Below, piece by piece: positions 43,622 through 52,600 of a stretch of 64,000 bases of DNA. The notes beneath the pieces are model-generated. The model did not search any database, had not been told where the DNA came from, and saw nothing but the letters and a program-made list of their open reading frames with translations. Source of the stretch: Microbulbifer sp. THAF38. GTDB lineage: Bacteria; Pseudomonadota; Gammaproteobacteria; Pseudomonadales; Cellvibrionaceae. The DNA is taken from positions 1,561,001 through 1,625,000 of the forward strand of contig NZ_CP045369.1 in assembly GCF_009363535.1 (NCBI RefSeq), in the 5' to 3' direction. The position numbers were made by a program, and so were the translations under genes. Each line of letters starts with the position of its first letter. Within the stretch, counting starts at the first letter, position 1.

Positions 43622-44998
43622 ATGTGGGTCTCAGAACAAGCAGATGGGGAATCTATGACCGCCTTGGGAAATTGTGCAGACGGTCCAATGGCTGGCGAGA
43701 CACGGCCACTAAAAATATGTCTACTGGGTTATCGCAGCCACCCGCACAGTGGTGGCCAGGGTATTTATCTCCGCTATTTGAGTAAGGCACTGGTTGATGC
43801 CGGTCATTCCGTGGATGTTATATCCGGCCAGCCCTATCCGGAATTGGATGAAAGGGTCAAGCTGATTAAGATGCCCGGCCTCAATCTCTATGAAGTAGAA
43901 AAGCCCAGCCTTGCTCTTAGACCAAAACACCTACTCTCCTGGGCGGATTTCTTTGAGTGGTGGAGTAAACTGACCGGCGGTTTTGCCGAGCCTTATACTT
44001 TTGGCCGTCGAGTGCGCAAATACCTGCGCCAACATGGTCACAAGTACGACATAGTTCACGACAACCAATCCCTTTGCTATGGCCTGTTGGATATCGAGCG
44101 CAGCGGCCTTCCGGTTGTTGCCACTATTCACCATCCCATTACCCGCGATCGTCAGTTAGCCCTGGATGCGGCGCCGGACTGGCGTTTTCGTTTATTGGTG
44201 CGGCGCTGGCATAACTTCCTCAATATGCAGATTAAGGTCTCGAGGAAATTACGCCATATTGTCACGGTATCGCGCCAGTCAGAGCGGGATATCATCGAGC
44301 AGTTTGGGGTAGCGCCAGAGCAGATCCACCTGATTTACAACGGTATCGACACAGAGATATTCAGCCCCGACGACAAAGTACATCGCCAGCCTTTGCGCAT
44401 CATGACGACCTCCTCGGCGGATCAGCCGCTCAAAGGCCTTGGCGTCTTGTTACAGGCCATGGCTGGATTGCGAGAACGCTTTCCTGCTTTGGAGCTATTG
44501 GTGGTCGGGCGCTTACGCGAAGGCGGCGCCACCGAAAAGCTGTTGAAAAACCTGAAATTACAGGATGCAGTGCAGTTTGTTTCCGGTATTTCCAATGAGG
44601 AACTGGTGAACCACTACCGCAGCGCGACAGTTGTTGCCTGTCCGTCACTCTATGAGGGATTTGGCCTACCAGCAGGCGAGGCGATGGCCTGCGGGGCCCC
44701 GGTGGTTTCCAGTGATGGTGGCGCCCTGCCAGAAGTAGTTGGCGATGCGGGTATCGTAGTCCCGGCCGGTGACAGCAATGCGCTGGCAGAGGCTTTGGGG
44801 CGCGTTCTGGAGGATAAGTCTTTACAAGCCAATATGGGTGCTCAAGGCAGGGCGCGTATAGAAAATAAGTTCTGCTGGAGTCTGGCGGCAGAAAACCTAG
44901 TCGCTTACTACCGCGAAATACTCGGCGAGCCGGCTGTACAACAGCACAAAGAAAACGATTTAGTTGACGCAGATGTCAGCGGTGCGGAGGCAGCTTAA
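43622..44998 (+). CDS. GT4-family glycosyltransferase, first gene of the glycan cassette
   Basis: A 458-residue GT-B glycosyltransferase. The acceptor domain begins ICLLGYRSHPHSGGQGIYLRYL (about residues 32-53). The donor domain has the family signature CPSLYEGFGLPAGEAMACGAPVV with the paired Glu of E-x7-E. It moves a sugar from a nucleotide donor to a lipid or glycan acceptor at the cytoplasmic face. The frame opens at ATG 43622; ATG 43655 (MTALGN) with GGGGA upstream is also possible. Its stop overlaps the start of the methyltransferase gene (TAATG). Confidence 0.88.
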   Translation: MWVSEQADGESMTALGNCADGPMAGETRPLKICLLGYRSHPHSGGQGIYLRYLSKALVDAGHSVDVISGQPYPELDERVKLIKMPGLNLYEVEKPSLALRPKHLLSWADFFEWWSKLTGGFAEPYTFGRRVRKYLRQHGHKYDIVHDNQSLCYGLLDIERSGLPVVATIHHPITRDRQLALDAAPDWRFRLLVRRWHNFLNMQIKVSRKLRHIVTVSRQSERDIIEQFGVAPEQIHLIYNGIDTEIFSPDDKVHRQPLRIMTTSSADQPLKGLGVLLQAMAGLRERFPALELLVVGRLREGGATEKLLKNLKLQDAVQFVSGISNEELVNHYRSATVVACPSLYEGFGLPAGEAMACGAPVVSSDGGALPEVVGDAGIVVPAGDSNALAEALGRVLEDKSLQANMGAQGRARIENKFCWSLAAENLVAYYREILGEPAVQQHKENDLVDADVSGAEAA

Positions 44999-45750
44999 TG
45001 ATTACTGTAGATCCGCAACACTTGAATCTTCGCCCAGGACAAAAAGTTTTGGACCTGGGCTGTGGCGAGGGGCGCCACTCCATCCATTTGATGATCACGG
45101 ATGAGGTGGACGTCTACGGCATAGATCTGTGCCTCAATGATGTACGCACCGCCAGTGAGCGTGCCGAACCTTTTAACCATCCAAAGCATGCCAAAGGGCG
45201 CCTATTACTCGGGGTGGCGAATGGCTTACAGCTGCCTTTTGCCGATGCCACATTTGATGTGGTGATCTGCTCCGAAGTGTTGGAGCACATTCACGAGTAC
45301 AAGGAAGTCCTCGCAGAAATAGACCGAGTGCTAAAACCTTCGGGCATTTTTGCCGCCACCGTACCGGCGTATTTCCCCGAGTGGATCTGCTGGCAACTCA
45401 GCGATGAGTACCATCAGGTAGAGGGGGGACATATCCGCATTTTCCGTGAGCGCGAACTGCGCCAGAGTATTGAAGCCCTGGGACACCGCCATTTCGCCCG
45501 CCACAAGGCGCATGCTTTGCACTCTCCCTATTGGTGGTTGAAATGTCTGTTTTGGAACAATCCGGATAATCGCCTGGTGGCTGCCTATCATCGCCTGCTT
45601 GTTTGGGACTTGATGAAGCGGCCCGCGCTCACCCGTGTGACGGAGAAATTGTTGAACCCTCTTTTGGGAAAAAGTATCGCGCTCTATTTTGTGAAGGCGG
45701 AGCAGCGGGTTCCTGAAAGCCTACCTCTGGCCGAGGAGGTGAACTCGTGA
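44998..45750 (+). CDS. Class I SAM-dependent methyltransferase
   Basis: A 250-residue methyltransferase with motif I VLDLGCGEGRHSIHL (about residues 19-33), an acidic motif II region (YGIDLCLN), and ICSEVLEHIHEYKEVLAEIDRVLKPSG as motif III/IV. Such enzymes methylate small molecules or sugars. Translation is coupled to the glycosyltransferase by TAATG and to the next gene by GTGA, so all three gene products are probably made in fixed ratio. The target is probably the glycan or lipid made by the preceding enzyme; this is inference. Confidence 0.87.
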   Translation: MITVDPQHLNLRPGQKVLDLGCGEGRHSIHLMITDEVDVYGIDLCLNDVRTASERAEPFNHPKHAKGRLLLGVANGLQLPFADATFDVVICSEVLEHIHEYKEVLAEIDRVLKPSGIFAATVPAYFPEWICWQLSDEYHQVEGGHIRIFRERELRQSIEALGHRHFARHKAHALHSPYWWLKCLFWNNPDNRLVAAYHRLLVWDLMKRPALTRVTEKLLNPLLGKSIALYFVKAEQRVPESLPLAEEVNS

Positions 45751-46859
45751 CTGAAGCGGTAACATCCCAAAAGAAGGCGACTCTGTTCCCTACCGGCTTT
45801 GTGCGCGATAGTGCCGCCTACATCCTTTCTCAACAGTTGCCCGATGGCTCAATTCCCTGGTTTAAAGGGCATTACGCCGACCCCTGGGATCACGTAGAGG
45901 CGGCCATGGGACTGGCCATCGCCGGGGAGTTTGTCGCCGCGGAGAAGGCCTATCGTTGGTTGGCGGATATTCAACTGCAGGATGGCAGTTGGTGGGCGGC
46001 TTATAAGGACGGGGCGATTGATAATAGCGAGCGCCGGGAGAGTAATTTTGTTGCCTATGTGGCCACTGGGGTCTGGCAGTATTACCTGATTAGCGGTGAT
46101 AGTCGTTTTCTACAGCGGTACTGGCCGATGGTGGAGCGCGCTATCGATTTTGTCTTGGGCCTGCAGACCGAACACGGTGAGATTCACTGGGCTGTAGACG
46201 CCGAGGGAAAACACAAAGAGGATGCCCTGATTACCGGGTGTGCCTCGGTTTATAAAAGCCTGGAATGCGCGATCAATATTGCCAGTGCACTGGGGCTGGA
46301 GCGCACGGAGTGGGTGCGGGGCCGCGCTGCACTCGGCGAGGCGTTACAGAACAAGCCCGAACGTTTTGACCGGACCTGGGAGAGCAAAGCACGCTTCTCC
46401 ATGGACTGGTTTTACCCCGTGCTCACTGGCGCTATTGCTGGAGAAGCCGCCCGAGCGCGTCTTCAACAGCGTTGGGATGAATTTGTGGTGGCCGGTTTAG
46501 GCTGCCGCTGTGTGAATGATGAGCCCTGGGTAACGGTGGCAGAATCCTGCGAGTTGACCATGGCGTTGTTGGCCTCGGGTCAGCGGGCTCGCGCCGAGAT
46601 TATTTACCGGGGCTTGCATCGCTGGCAGGACAGTGATGGTGGTTATTGGACGGGATATGTTTATCGGGATCAGGCGGTCTGGCCCGAGGAGAAAACCACC
46701 TGGACTGTGGGCGCTATGTTGCTTGCGGCAGATGCGCTTGCCGACCTGACGCCGGCAAGCGGGCTGTTTACCTCGGTACGCCTGCCGTCAGATGCGGCGC
46801 AGGATACCCAGAGTGTCGACAGTTTCGACCAGCTCGAATTGAGCGGAAGCCAGGGCTAG
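45747..46859 (+). CDS. Alpha/alpha-toroid (prenyltransferase/terpene-cyclase-like) protein of unknown activity
   Basis: A 370-residue protein predicted to form an alpha/alpha toroid. Repeated QLPDGSIPWF, LQDGSWWAAY and DSDGGYWTGY segments resemble the QW-like repeats of squalene-hopene cyclases and the six-hairpin glycosidases. There is no signal peptide, so it acts in the cytoplasm. A cyclase DXDD motif is not seen, which argues against a true terpene cyclase. The start is a GTG at 45747 with AGGAGGT six bases upstream, overlapping the stop of the methyltransferase gene (GTGA). Its last 72 bp overlap the antisense gene at 46788. Confidence 0.8.
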   Translation: MTEAVTSQKKATLFPTGFVRDSAAYILSQQLPDGSIPWFKGHYADPWDHVEAAMGLAIAGEFVAAEKAYRWLADIQLQDGSWWAAYKDGAIDNSERRESNFVAYVATGVWQYYLISGDSRFLQRYWPMVERAIDFVLGLQTEHGEIHWAVDAEGKHKEDALITGCASVYKSLECAINIASALGLERTEWVRGRAALGEALQNKPERFDRTWESKARFSMDWFYPVLTGAIAGEAARARLQQRWDEFVVAGLGCRCVNDEPWVTVAESCELTMALLASGQRARAEIIYRGLHRWQDSDGGYWTGYVYRDQAVWPEEKTTWTVGAMLLAADALADLTPASGLFTSVRLPSDAAQDTQSVDSFDQLELSGSQG

Positions 46860-47405
46860 CTTGTAAATGTCGTAGGGGGCCTGGCCGCCATCGGCTGGAT
46901 CGGGAAATATGTCGTGAATGGCCAGGTAACCGCCTGGCACAATATGCCGAGACCAGCTGCGATAGTCCGTCATTGCTGCTTCCAGAGAGTGTCCGCCGTC
47001 GATAAATACGAGCCCGAGCGGGGTGTTCCAGTGACGTGCGGCCACCGCTGAGGGGGCCACCACCGGTACTACCCAATCTTCCAGCTCGGCGGCTCGCATA
47101 TTTGTGCGAAAGGTGCGGAAGCTGTCCATTAGGTTGGCTTTCTGGTCAAACAAATCGGGATCGTGGTACTCCTCGCCAGGCTGGTGCTCCTCGGAACCGC
47201 GATGGTGATCCACGGCAAACACGACGCTGTCGGTCAGCTTGCAGGCTGAGGCCAAATAGATCGTGGACTTTCCGCAATAGCTGCCTACTTCGAGGCAGGG
47301 GCCCAGGCTGCTGGCCTCAGCGGCAAGATGGTAGAGCGCTTCCCCCTCGTGGGCTGCGAGAAATCCCTTGATGGCTCGGATATCGATGGGCAAATGAATG
47401 GACAT
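46788..47405 (-). CDS. Class I SAM-dependent methyltransferase (Methyltransf_24-like), overlapping its neighbour
   Basis: A 205-residue methyltransferase on the reverse strand. Motifs are CLEVGSYCGKSTIYLA (SAM-binding), VFAVDHHRGSEE, FIDGGHSLEAAMTDYR, and HIVPGGYLAIHDIFPDP. The family methylates or otherwise modifies sugars and small molecules. Its 3' end runs 72 bp into the 3' end of the convergent toroid gene. Both ends encode family-typical C-termini, so the overlap looks real. It lies inside a cluster of forward glycan genes, which suggests a related role despite its orientation. Confidence 0.83.
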   Translation of the reverse strand: MSIHLPIDIRAIKGFLAAHEGEALYHLAAEASSLGPCLEVGSYCGKSTIYLASACKLTDSVVFAVDHHRGSEEHQPGEEYHDPDLFDQKANLMDSFRTFRTNMRAAELEDWVVPVVAPSAVAARHWNTPLGLVFIDGGHSLEAAMTDYRSWSRHIVPGGYLAIHDIFPDPADGGQAPYDIYKLALASAQFELVETVDTLGILRRI

Positions 47406-47512
47406 AGTTTACTGCTTGCTATTTTACTTGGCCCAAACACTAAACTGGCGCTTGCACAAAAGCAATTGTGATTTTTTGTGGGCAGCAGGCCCCACCGAAT
47501 AGAAATTTAATT

Positions 47513-48235
47513 ATGCGCAAGGATCATAGGCCTTACTGGCTGAAGCGCCTGCAGTTGCGTTGGCGCAACTGGCGCACGCACTATTTTTTACTTCCTCAGT
47601 TTGATGCGATAGGTGTTGACCCGGAAGTGATGGACCCCTCTTCAGTGCATGTATTTGGAAATAATGTTCGCCTGGGTAATTATCCGCATTTGATTTCCAA
47701 TGCGGAAAAATGCATTCGCTTTACTACCTTTGGACACAAGGGGGGCGAGGCTTTTATTACTGTTGGGGATTATGTGCTGATTTCCCCTGGTGTTCGTATT
47801 TCGGCTGCACAGTCTATAGAGATTGGTGATGCCTGTATGATTGCGGCGAATGTTTATATTTCCGACTCTGACTGGCATGGTCTCTATAACCGCACCAGGC
47901 CCTTTCGCTGCACCGCACCGATACGCCTCGGTAATAATGTCTGGATTGGCGATAGCGCGACTATTTGTAAAGGCGTTAGTATCGGTGATAACTCCGTGGT
48001 TGGTGCGGCCAGTGTGGTCACCAAGGATGTACCTGCGAATACGGTGGTGGCCGGCAACCCGGCCAAGCCGATAAAAACCATTAATCCCAAACGCAGAATG
48101 ATTACTCGCGAAGCGCTTTTTGCCGATGCTTTTCGCCAGGCTCACAATATGGATGAGCTGGATAAATATATGCTGCAAGGCAATAGTTTTTTCGGCTGGT
48201 TGCGTTCTGTATTTTTTCCCCGCCGCGGTGATTAA
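47513..48235 (+). CDS. Left-handed-beta-helix acyltransferase (WbbJ/LacA-like)
   Basis: A protein of about 241 residues with hexapeptide repeats across about residues 75-215: ITVGDYVLISPGVRI, IGDACMIAANVYI, IRLGNNVWIGDSATICKGV and IGDNSVVGAASVV. The conserved His in SDWHG is the probable catalytic base. It ends the fold with NPAKPIKTI. Such trimeric enzymes O- or N-acetylate sugars. The ATG at 47513 lacks a strong Shine-Dalgarno; the frame opens at a GTG at 47468. It probably acetylates the glycan made by this cassette. Confidence 0.85.
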   Translation: MRKDHRPYWLKRLQLRWRNWRTHYFLLPQFDAIGVDPEVMDPSSVHVFGNNVRLGNYPHLISNAEKCIRFTTFGHKGGEAFITVGDYVLISPGVRISAAQSIEIGDACMIAANVYISDSDWHGLYNRTRPFRCTAPIRLGNNVWIGDSATICKGVSIGDNSVVGAASVVTKDVPANTVVAGNPAKPIKTINPKRRMITREALFADAFRQAHNMDELDKYMLQGNSFFGWLRSVFFPRRGD

Positions 48236-48255
48236 AGGTGTTTTAAGCTCCGCTT

Positions 48256-48792
48256 ATGATTTTGCGTACAGATAAACTGATGAAAAAAAGAAAAAGTGTT
48301 GTTTTGATTGGCATGCCTGGTGCCGGCAAAAGTACCCTGGGTGTTTTGTTGGCCAAAGAGTTGGCCCTGGATTTTGTCGACACCGATGTTTTGATTCAGG
48401 CACAAGAGGGAAAAACCCTTCAGGAAATTATGGCGGAAAGCGACTACCTTAACCTGCGTGCTATTGAGGGGGAGGTTATTGCCGCAGCACAGCTGCCCAA
48501 GCATGTGGTTTCCACCGGGGGCAGTGCGGTATATAGCGCAGAGGGTATGGCAAATTTACGCGAGCAAGGCACGGTTGTATTTCTGGAGTGCTCTGCAGAC
48601 GAGTTGCGTCGGCGAATCCATAATTATGAAAGCCGTGGGATAGCTAAGGCGCCGGGACAAAGTTTTGAAGAGTTGTTTGAGGAGCGGCAGGCTCTGTATC
48701 GCAAATATGCGGATATTACCCTGAGCTGCGATGGTTTGGATCTGCAGCAGGCACTGGATCAGTTATTACAAAAGTTACGAAGGTTGGACTGA
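48256..48792 (+). CDS. Shikimate kinase-like P-loop kinase
   Basis: A protein of about 178 residues (170 if started at the ATG at 48280, MKKRKSVVLIG). It has the P-loop GMPGAGKST, substrate-binding DTDVLI, an LRAIEGEVI segment with the conserved Arg and Glu, and FEERQALYRKYADI. The usual shikimate-site GGG is GGS here (VSTGGSAV). Shikimate kinase phosphorylates shikimate in aromatic amino-acid synthesis, but the canonical aroK sits with aroB, which is not seen here. A paralogue acting on another sugar-like alcohol is possible. It begins 20 bp after the acyltransferase stop. Confidence 0.75.
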   Translation: MILRTDKLMKKRKSVVLIGMPGAGKSTLGVLLAKELALDFVDTDVLIQAQEGKTLQEIMAESDYLNLRAIEGEVIAAAQLPKHVVSTGGSAVYSAEGMANLREQGTVVFLECSADELRRRIHNYESRGIAKAPGQSFEELFEERQALYRKYADITLSCDGLDLQQALDQLLQKLRRLD

Positions 48793-48797
48793 TGTCG

Positions 48798-48821
48798 TGA
48801 GCCCTGAGGTTACAGGGCTCA
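48798..48821. terminator. Hairpin between convergent kinase and lrp-like genes
   Basis: TGAGCCCTG (48798-48806) pairs with CAGGGCTCA (48813-48821) around AGGTTA, followed after a gap by a run of Ts. Confidence 0.78.
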
Positions 48822-48861
48822 GATCTCGCCTCTCTTTTTTCGACTGCAAGATTGACGGAGG

Positions 48862-49332
48862 CTAGAGCGGCAACTGAGTGGTGTATTTCACTTGCTTGAG
48901 CGCGAAGGTGGAATTTACCGAGGCCACATTGGGCAGATGCACCAGCGAACGTTTTAGCAGTTGTTCGTAGTGTTCAACGCTATCCACGACTACGCGCAGT
49001 ACATAGTCCTTATCGCCGCTGGTTGAATAGCATTCAACCACTTCCTGTACGTCCTGTACTGCGGTTTCAAAATTATTCAGGGACTCTTCGTCGTGGTTGT
49101 GGATGGTCACGTAACAGTATACCGTGACTCCCAGGTCCAGTTTGCGGGGGTCCAACAGAGTGACGCGGCCGCGAATAATGCCTTCCGCTTCCAGCCTCTT
49201 GATGCGGCGCCAGCAGGGGGTGTGAGAAAGACCGACTTTGTCTCCGAGCTCCGCCATGGAATAATCGGCGTTCTCCTGCAGCGCTCGCAGAATCTTGCGG
49301 TCGAAATCATCCAGGTCTGTCGAACGCTTCAT
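48862..49332 (-). CDS. Lrp/AsnC-family transcriptional regulator
   Basis: A 156-residue regulator with an N-terminal helix-turn-helix (DFDRKILRALQENADYSMAELGDKVGLSHTPCWRRIKRLE, about residues 8-46, cited in part) and a C-terminal RAM domain that binds amino acids (about 65-150). Lrp/AsnC proteins act as dimers and octamers and often regulate the divergent neighbour. Here that neighbour is the indolepyruvate ferredoxin oxidoreductase gene at 49610, so control by an amino acid or 2-oxo acid is plausible. A perfect palindrome lies in the shared region. Confidence 0.9.
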   Translation of the reverse strand: MKRSTDLDDFDRKILRALQENADYSMAELGDKVGLSHTPCWRRIKRLEAEGIIRGRVTLLDPRKLDLGVTVYCYVTIHNHDEESLNNFETAVQDVQEVVECYSTSGDKDYVLRVVVDSVEHYEQLLKRSLVHLPNVASVNSTFALKQVKYTTQLPL

Positions 49333-49391
49333 AAAGACTCCTATCCTATAAAAAATTGCTCGATCGAGATTTTCATCACAAATTTACGCAC

Positions 49392-49403
49392 ATTTACGTA
49401 AAT
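49392..49403. promoter_or_regulatory. Perfect 12-bp palindrome, candidate Lrp-type operator
   Basis: ATTTACGTAAAT is its own reverse complement. A half-similar ATTTACG lies just before it (49382-49388). It is 60 bp upstream of the lrp-like start and about 207 bp upstream of the oxidoreductase start. A/T-rich palindromes suit this family, but no consensus test was possible. Confidence 0.5.
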
Positions 49404-49609
49404 AAAGCAATGCTCTGTTGCGCTTAACGCACTAGTATGACCTGACCAATCCGTTTCAACTTGAGTGCTTTTTGTGATTACCCGCCAGAGGGGTGACCTG
49501 AGAGGCGAAAAAATGAACTCTCTACGGCTGAAGCGGAGCAATTCGGAAGAATAATGACTTATAACTCGAACCGGGTTTCGAGAAGAATAAATGACCGGAA
49601 ACTAGGTGT

Positions 49610-52600
49610 ATGACTGATAAAGTAGCCAGTCCCCAGCGCGCGGTGGACTCCCAGGTAAAAAAACCAATATCACTGGATGATCGTTTTACCACTCTGAAAG
49701 GCCGTGTGCTTCTCTCAGGGATTCAGGCACTGGTGCGCCTGCCCATCGACCAGATGCGGATGGATCAATCCCGTGGTCTGAATACCGCGACTTTTATCTC
49801 CGGTTATCGCGGCTCCCCTTTGGGTGGCTACGATCTACAGCTCTCACGGGCCAAAAAGTTACTGGACCAGCACAATATCCGATTCCAACCGGGCGTGAAT
49901 GAGGAGCTGGCAGCGACTGCAGTGTGGGGCTCCCAGCAGGTTGGCCTGTTCGATGGCGCCCAGGTGGATGGTGTTTGTGGTATCTGGTACGGCAAGACGC
50001 CGGGTGTGGACCGCTCTTGCGATGCTTTCCGCCACGCCAATGCCGCGGGTTCCTCGCCAAAGGGCGGGGCGCTTATCATCGCTGGAGATGACCACGGCTG
50101 TAAGTCTTCCTCCTATCCAGGACAGTCGGAATTTGCTTTTGTGGATATGCATATTCCGGTCTTGAATCCCGCAACTGTGCAGGAGGTTCTGGATTACGGT
50201 CATTATGGCCTGGAGTTATCTCGCTTTAGTGGCTGTTGGGTGGCGATGATCACTCTGGCAGAAAATATGGATAGCTCCGCTACGGTGGAAGTTGATCCAC
50301 AGCGAGTACAGTTCAGCTACCCCGAGATTGAGCGCCCTGAAGGTGGGCTCAATATTCGCAAACAAGACAATCCCCTTGAGCAAGAGGAGCGTTTGTGGCG
50401 CTACAAGCGCCCGGCAGCTCTGGCATTTGCCCGCGCCAATAAACTGAACAAGGTGGTGCTGGAAAATCCAGAGGCCACTCTAGGTATCGTCACTACCGGT
50501 AAGGCCCACCTGGACTTGATGCAGGCCTTCGAGGATATGGGTATCAATGAGGAGAAAGCCCGACAGCTGGGCATTCGTATCCTCAAGGTGGGGATGACCT
50601 ATCCCCTGGATGTGCCCGGCATCCAAGAATTTGCCCGGGGCCTGGATACCCTGCTGGTGCTGGAGGAGAAGCGCAGTCTGATGGAAGTGCAGCTGAAAGA
50701 AGAGCTGTACAACGTCCACCTCAAGGACGCCAACTTTCCGCGTATCCTCGGTAAAGTGGATGAGCACGACCAGCCTTTAATGCCCGCCTATGGAGAATTG
50801 TCTCCGGCCATTATCTGCCAGGTGCTGGGTCTGATTTTGGATCAAGACCAGCTAGGTGAGCGCGGGCAACACCGCTTAATGCGCCTCAACGCCCTGGCGC
50901 AACGCATTGCACAACAGGCGGGCTCCAGTGTGTCACGCCTACCCATGTTTTGTGCCGGCTGCCCCCACAACCGTTCCACCAAAGTGCCGGAGGGCAGTCG
51001 CGCGCTTGCCGGTATCGGCTGCCACTATATGGCCCAGTGGTTGGATCGCGAGACATTCACCTTTACGCAAATGGGTGCCGAAGGGGTCAACTGGGTGGGG
51101 CAAGCGCCCTTCACCGATGAAAAGCATGTGTTTGTGAATCTGGGGGATGGCACCTATTTCCACTCTGGGATTCTCGCCATTCGCGCCTCTGTGGCTGCCA
51201 GAGTCAATATCACATACAAAATCCTGTTCAACGACGCCGTCGCCATGACGGGTGGTCAGCCCCACGATGGCGAGTTGGCACCGGATATGATCTGCCGCCA
51301 AGTGCTGGCGGAAGGGGTGCAAAAAGTCGTTCTGGTGATGGACAACCCGGACAAATACCAGGGGGCCTTGAGCTTCCCTTCCGAGGTAGAGATTCGCCAC
51401 CGGGACTATATGCCGGCGGTAATGGAAGAGTTGCGTGATGTGGAAGGGTGTACGGTTATTATTTACGACCAGACCTGCGCCACCGAGTTGCGACGCAAGC
51501 GCAAGCGCGGCCTGTTGCCTCAAGCTGAGGGGCGCCCCTTTATCAATGAATTGGTGTGTGAAGGCTGTGGCGACTGTGTGCAACAGTCCAGCTGTATTGC
51601 CGTGGAAAAGGTTTCCACCGCTCTGGGGGACAAGCGCCGCGTCAACCAGACCGGCTGCAACCAGGATCTGTCCTGTATTAATGGTTTTTGCCCCTCGTTT
51701 GTTACTGTAAAGGGTGGGCGTCTGGCCAAAGGTGCAGGCGTTGGCGATGTATTGCGTACAGAAGCGGAAAAGCTGCCTACACCACTGTTACCAGGCCTAG
51801 TTGAACCCTTTAACTTCCTAGTGACAGGGGTGGGCGGCACCGGTGTGGTGACCATCGGAGCACTGTTGGCGATGGCGGCGCATATTGAAGGCAAAGCCTG
51901 CAGCACCTTGGATCAGACCGGCCTAGCGCAAAAAGGCGGTGCGGTGTATTCCCATATCCGATTTGCCGCTCAGCCTGAAGCGCTGCAAGCAGTACGTATC
52001 TCCGACGGTCGCGCCGATGCACTGATGGCCTGCGACTTGATTGCCGCTGGAAACCTCGCTGCTTGCCTGGCCAAGCTGGATGAAACCCATAGCCGTGCAG
52101 TAGTGAATACACACTTGAGTCCCACAGCTGCCACCGTTTTGGGCCGTGAGGATGCCCACTCTCCACAGGCAGTTCTCGATACTCTGAGCAGTGCGGTTAG
52201 CGAGTTGGATTCCATCGATGCCCACCGTCTGACCAAATCTGCACTGGGAGACACCCTGGCGGCCAATATATTTATGTTGGGTTTTGCCTGGCAGAAAGGC
52301 CTTCTGCCTCTCTCCCAGGCGTCGCTGTTACAGGCTATTGAGCTGAATGGCGTGGCGGTTGAGGGCAACCTGCAGGGATTTGCTGCCGGGCGCCTGGCAG
52401 CAGCGGATCGGAAGATTTTAAACCGGCTTCTCGCCCATGACCGCGCGCCTGTTGTGTTGCCCAAAGGGCTGGATGAGATTGTTGCCCATCGGGTTGAACA
52501 CCTGACCGGCTATCAAAATGAGGCGTTGGCCAAGCGCTATCAGAGCTTGGTTGAGAAGGTTAAAGCGGCAGAAATTCTTAAAACACCGGCGAGTCAGGCG

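Noticed and set aside
45747..46859. True squalene-hopene cyclase
   Set aside because: The repeats look similar, but there is no DXDD motif and the length (370) is about half that of a cyclase.
46646..47005. Forward frame of 119 codons over the gene overlap
   Set aside because: It is a third frame over the convergent overlap of the toroid and methyltransferase genes; Arg/Cys/Gly-rich and without motif.
50939..51583. Reverse frame of 214 codons
   Set aside because: It is antisense to the indolepyruvate oxidoreductase iron-sulfur and TPP region; no domain is seen.
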